From positions 1 through 64,000 of the forward strand of contig JARKOC010000248.1 in the NCBI GenBank assembly GCA_029975915.1: DNA of 64,000 nt, written 5' to 3'. Positions 61,093 through 64,000 of the stretch are shown piece by piece. The position numbers and the translations under genes were made by a program. Source of the DNA: Bryobacteraceae bacterium. Lineage in GTDB: Bacteria > Acidobacteriota > Terriglobia > Bryobacterales > Bryobacteraceae. The notes under the pieces are model-generated. The model searched no databases. It was not told the DNA's origin and was given only the letters and a program-made list of their open reading frames with translations. Position 1 is the stretch's first letter, and each line of letters starts with the position of its first letter.

Positions 61093-62133
61093 ATGCCCGA
61101 AGAAAAAGCGAATCGCCGGATCGTCTCCGCCGCCGCGCGCGACGAGGATCTCGCATTTGAAACCAGCCTGAGGCCGCGGACTCTGGCCGAGTTCACGGGC
61201 CAGCCGAAGGTGAAGGAAATCCTGTCCATCGCCATCGAGGCGGCGAAAATGCGCGGCGAGGCGATGGACCATGTGCTGCTGATCGGGCCGCCGGGATTGG
61301 GCAAGACGACACTGGCGGCGATCGTGTCGCAAGAGTTGGGCGTGCCGTTCGATATCACCAGTGGACCGATGCTGCAAAAGAAAGTGGACCTGACAGGCAT
61401 CCTCAGCTCCTTGAAAGGCAGCCAGGTCTTTTTTATCGACGAGATCCACAGGCTGTTGCCGGATGTCGAGGAGGTGCTGTACTCGGCGCTGGAGGATTTC
61501 CGGGTGGATATCGTGATTGGGCAGGGCCCGGGCGCCAGGACGCACTCGCTGCCGATCCAAAAGTTTACAGCCGTCGGGGCGACGACAAGGCAGGGCTTGC
61601 TGAGCGCGCCTCTACGCGGGCGGTTTGGGCTGGTTCTGTATCTGAAGCACTACGAAGTGCCGGAGATGACCAGCATCGTGAACCGCGCGGCGAAGATTCT
61701 GGACACGAGCATCGACGCGGATGCGGCTGTGGAGGTGGCGAGGCGCAGCCGCGGGACGCCAAGGATCGCGAACCGGCTGCTGAGGCGGGTGAGGGACTAC
61801 GCGCAGGTCCGGGCAGCCGGGCATGTGACGCTTGAAGTGGCCAAGACGGCGCTGGACCTGCTGGAAGTGGACCGGTTCGGTCTGGACGAGATCGATCAGA
61901 AGATCATGATGGCGATCCTTGAAAAGTACGGCGGCGGACCCGTGGGACTGAACACGATCGCGGCGTCAACCGACGAGGAGCCGGACACAATCGAAGAGGT
62001 CTATGAGCCGTACCTGATGCAGTTGGGATTCCTGGACCGGACGCCGCGGGGCCGGATGGCGACCGACCGGGCGTTTGAATATTTCGGGGTGCAAAGGCGC
62101 ATGGCGCAGTCGCCACAGCGGCCCTTATTCTGA
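61093..62133 (+). CDS. ruvB: Holliday junction DNA helicase RuvB
   Basis: A 346-residue AAA+ motor. Seen: LRPRTLAEFTGQPKVKEIL, Walker A LIGPPGLGKTTLA, Walker B FFIDEIHRL, sensor 1 GATTRQGLLSAPLRGRFGL, and the C-terminal winged helix VGLNTIAASTDEEPDTIEEVYEPYL (in parts), with the YEPYLMQLGFLDRTPRGR tail. Normal length. Forms the RuvAB complex with ruvA just upstream. Its last 9 bases overlap the end of the convergent gene. Confidence 0.98.
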   Translation: MPEEKANRRIVSAAARDEDLAFETSLRPRTLAEFTGQPKVKEILSIAIEAAKMRGEAMDHVLLIGPPGLGKTTLAAIVSQELGVPFDITSGPMLQKKVDLTGILSSLKGSQVFFIDEIHRLLPDVEEVLYSALEDFRVDIVIGQGPGARTHSLPIQKFTAVGATTRQGLLSAPLRGRFGLVLYLKHYEVPEMTSIVNRAAKILDTSIDADAAVEVARRSRGTPRIANRLLRRVRDYAQVRAAGHVTLEVAKTALDLLEVDRFGLDEIDQKIMMAILEKYGGGPVGLNTIAASTDEEPDTIEEVYEPYLMQLGFLDRTPRGRMATDRAFEYFGVQRRMAQSPQRPLF

Positions 62134-64000
62134 CGGATTCGGCGGCGGCGCGGCGGTGTCATCCGGCGTCCAGAAAATCCGGTCGCCATTCTCGCCCGTC
62201 CATTCCAGTTTCACATCGCAGCGTGCCTCGGGACCGGCAAGGGCTGCGGTAGCCTCAACGAGCACCAGCGAACTGAGTCCGAGCATCTCGTTGCCGGCAT
62301 ACAGCCGTTTCAGGCGTCCGTGAAAGGCCTTGATGAAATAGCCGCCATCGCGTGCAAGCCGCCGGGCGGCGGTGCGCGGGTCGTTCCCCCAGCCGGAGCG
62401 AAGTTCACGGCCGGTCTCTGCGATGCGAATCATGTCCTGGACCAGGAAAGCATCAGCCGAGAGCAGCGCAGCGAACTGCGGGCGCCGGACGGCGCCGGCG
62501 ATCACGGTCCGCGGATCAGCAGGGTCGTAGGAGCGGGCCCGCCTCTCGAAACCAGCATCGCTGAGAATGCGGCGGGCGGTAGTGATCATGGATGGCAGCG
62601 AGGCCGCGGCGCTGGCGGCCGCGGCTTGGACCGATCGGGCGTCCATGGCGTCGTAGGTGTAGTCGCGCCGGCCTCGAGAGCGATAGGGCCGGCTGGCGGC
62701 ATAGACCAGAAGGGGCCAGGCGGCTCCGATATCCGCGTAGCGCTTGGGACTTGAGAAGTAGAGAGCCGGGAGCCACCGGCGCATCAAGGACTGAAGGGCG
62801 AGCGAGACGCGAGAAATGGCGGCGTCGAACTCAGTTGTGGACGGCTGCGGCGTGCGGGTCCAAGCCAGTACGAGGTCGCCTGGGGCGGTGATCACCAACC
62901 GGGCCTCGCCCTTGGCGTCTGGCCAGGGAACCTCATTTACGCCATAGGCCTGCAGGACCGCCTTCCAGGCGGCGTCTCCCGATCCTGGAACGGTGGCAAA
63001 ACGATGCTCGAAGACCAGATTCCGCGTGTCGCAAACAGGTTCACCGTCACGCACCGACACCGAAGCGGCCAGAAGCATCGTGCTTGACATGATTCCCGAG
63101 ACCACCACTTGCTCCCTGGCGTCGACGTTGTAGACCAGAAGCCTGCCCATGGCATCGTTTTCAACGCGCGCCGAGGCCAGCGCCTCAATGTCCCTGCGAT
63201 AGAACCTGCGGCCGGTAAATGGCAGCGTGAGATCAAGATACCAGCGCCGCGCGAGGAAGGATTCGAACTCTCCCTTGTGGATCAACGCGCCAGCGCCGGC
63301 CTCAAGCGCTGCGCCCAGGTTGCCGGCCAGAACGGCCCGTGCCGATGCGGCGCCCCCGGCCGTGGCAGGGAACGACACATCAAGAAAGGCGGTATCCGCG
63401 CTGGAGGCTTCCGCCCCAGCAATGAGCCCGGCGGCGAACGCGCGGTTCAGCGCTTCCGGCGATCTCTCGTGGATGCGGTCGCGGAGAAGTGCGAGCCTGG
63501 CCAGAAAATCGCGTGCGCCTTGCCGGTCAAGAGCCTGGCCGGCTTGCTCGGACATTGATGCCAGAACGGGCCCGGTCAGCTTGGAGAGATCCATCGTAGC
63601 GATGGCGTGCTGGCGAAGACGGCGGATGGCATCGATCAGATGATCGTCATTGAGACGATCCAGCAAGTCGCCAGCTGCCTGGCCTGCTGCGGCCGCGCCA
63701 AGCGACGCAAGCCACCGGCCAACTGTCGACGCCTGGGAAACGGGCGCCGGACGCCGTGCCGCCGCGAACTCCAGCGCCTGGCGCAGCTCCGAGAGGCCGC
63801 CGCCCTCTCCAAGGGCCCGCCATAGAGCCGCCTCGCACTTCACCGTCAGGCTTCTCCAGAAGATGGCGGCTGCGTCAAGCTGGCGCGCAGTCAGACCGGT
63901 GGCATCGGCCAGGGCTCGCCAATCGGAGCCACAGGATGCGGCAAGAGTCTTGCGGAACCACTCGATGGGATGAACCCCAGCCAGCGCAGCCAGCAATTGG
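62125..64000 (-). CDS. Large protein of unknown function (5' end outside window)
   Basis: At least 623 residues on the minus strand, running off the right edge, so the true start is not visible (63994-63996 is only an in-frame TTG). It is rich in Ala/Arg; no known motif was recognised. The region AGEA-like FLDVSFPATAGG to GRRFYRRDIEALASARVENDAMGRLLVYNVDAREQVVVSG looks globular and beta-rich, and the C-terminus (LVLVEATAALAGPEARCDVKLEWTGENGDRIFW, in parts) lies before a proline tail. It overlaps ruvB's end by 9 bases. Confidence 0.75.
   Translation of the reverse strand, partial: QLLAALAGVHPIEWFRKTLAASCGSDWRALADATGLTARQLDAAAIFWRSLTVKCEAALWRALGEGGGLSELRQALEFAAARRPAPVSQASTVGRWLASLGAAAAGQAAGDLLDRLNDDHLIDAIRRLRQHAIATMDLSKLTGPVLASMSEQAGQALDRQGARDFLARLALLRDRIHERSPEALNRAFAAGLIAGAEASSADTAFLDVSFPATAGGAASARAVLAGNLGAALEAGAGALIHKGEFESFLARRWYLDLTLPFTGRRFYRRDIEALASARVENDAMGRLLVYNVDAREQVVVSGIMSSTMLLAASVSVRDGEPVCDTRNLVFEHRFATVPGSGDAAWKAVLQAYGVNEVPWPDAKGEARLVITAPGDLVLAWTRTPQPSTTEFDAAISRVSLALQSLMRRWLPALYFSSPKRYADIGAAWPLLVYAASRPYRSRGRRDYTYDAMDARSVQAAAASAAASLPSMITTARRILSDAGFERRARSYDPADPRTVIAGAVRRPQFAALLSADAFLVQDMIRIAETGRELRSGWGNDPRTAARRLARDGGYFIKAFHGRLKRLYAGNEMLGLSSLVLVEATAALAGPEARCDVKLEWTGENGDRIFWTPDDTAAPPPNPSE

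Overview
High-G+C bacterial chromosome segment of about 64 kb with around 50 genes, densely packed on both strands in short operons. It has no CRISPR array, no recognisable tRNA or rRNA gene and no intact transposon. The gene content suggests an acidobacterium, probably of the Solibacter/Bryobacteraceae type. Supporting signs are LpxB (a lipid A-bearing envelope), a PEP-CTERM protein, a DUF1549/DUF1501 secreted pair, Tat-type sulfatase and NIPSNAP proteins, TPR proteins with an acidobacterial-style N-terminal domain, and a large BatA/VWA system. This placement is inferred from gene families; no marker gene comparison was possible.

Layout. 1-140: the 3' end of a group II intron (last codons of its reverse transcriptase, then domains V and VI). 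141-5467: hsp20, metK, and a radical SAM/SPASM - Gfo/Idh/MocA - GT2 cassette. 5469-9433: a GntR regulator with an exported protein, then ahcY divergent from an ArsR-methyltransferase regulator (SahR-like) across a 28-bp palindrome. 9454-16388 (minus strand): a membrane glycosyltransferase carrying an apparent in-frame insertion, thiL, an Hsp70 homologue, DUF2760, and a MerR-TPR fusion. 16461-21538: feoA-feoB-trxB and a secreted nitrilase-family enzyme. 21554-27188: lpxB coupled to a catalytically degenerate M1-peptidase homologue, an unknown gene, a membrane protein with its winged-helix regulator, and uppS. 27201-32355: carbohydrate genes (NIPSNAP, galT, GDSL/DUF1080, sulfatase). 32468-34461: NfeD, SPFH and CYTH proteins. 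34501-40666: MoxR - DUF58 - a 1414-residue VWA membrane protein. 40672-48156: rlmD-like, trpS, an MFS transporter, and a minus-strand set (GTPase, YkgJ-type, P-loop kinase, EAL-HDOD). 48230-57152: the DUF1549/DUF1501 pair, a beta-barrel protein, a flavoprotein, two tandem exported paralogues and a PEP-CTERM protein. 57220-64000: a TPR sensor-like protein, DUF2237, rsmE divergent from ruvA-ruvB, and a large unknown protein running off the window.

The genes include one clear metabolic pairing: MetK makes SAM, AhcY removes the SAH left after methyl transfer, and the ArsR-methyltransferase protein beside ahcY is the obvious candidate to sense SAH and bind the palindrome between them. Other coherent sets are iron uptake (feoAB with trxB), MoxR with VWA partners (cell-envelope complex assembly), and sugar or polysaccharide processing (galT/GDSL/sulfatase). 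Several starts lack a Shine-Dalgarno sequence but have a -10-like hexamer 6-9 bases upstream, suggesting leaderless transcripts.

Most notable leads: the SahR-type operator, the M1 homologue that has lost every zinc ligand, the insertion in the membrane glycosyltransferase, the CYTH gene whose conserved N-terminus needs a non-canonical start, and the symmetric -10 element shared by ruvA and rsmE.
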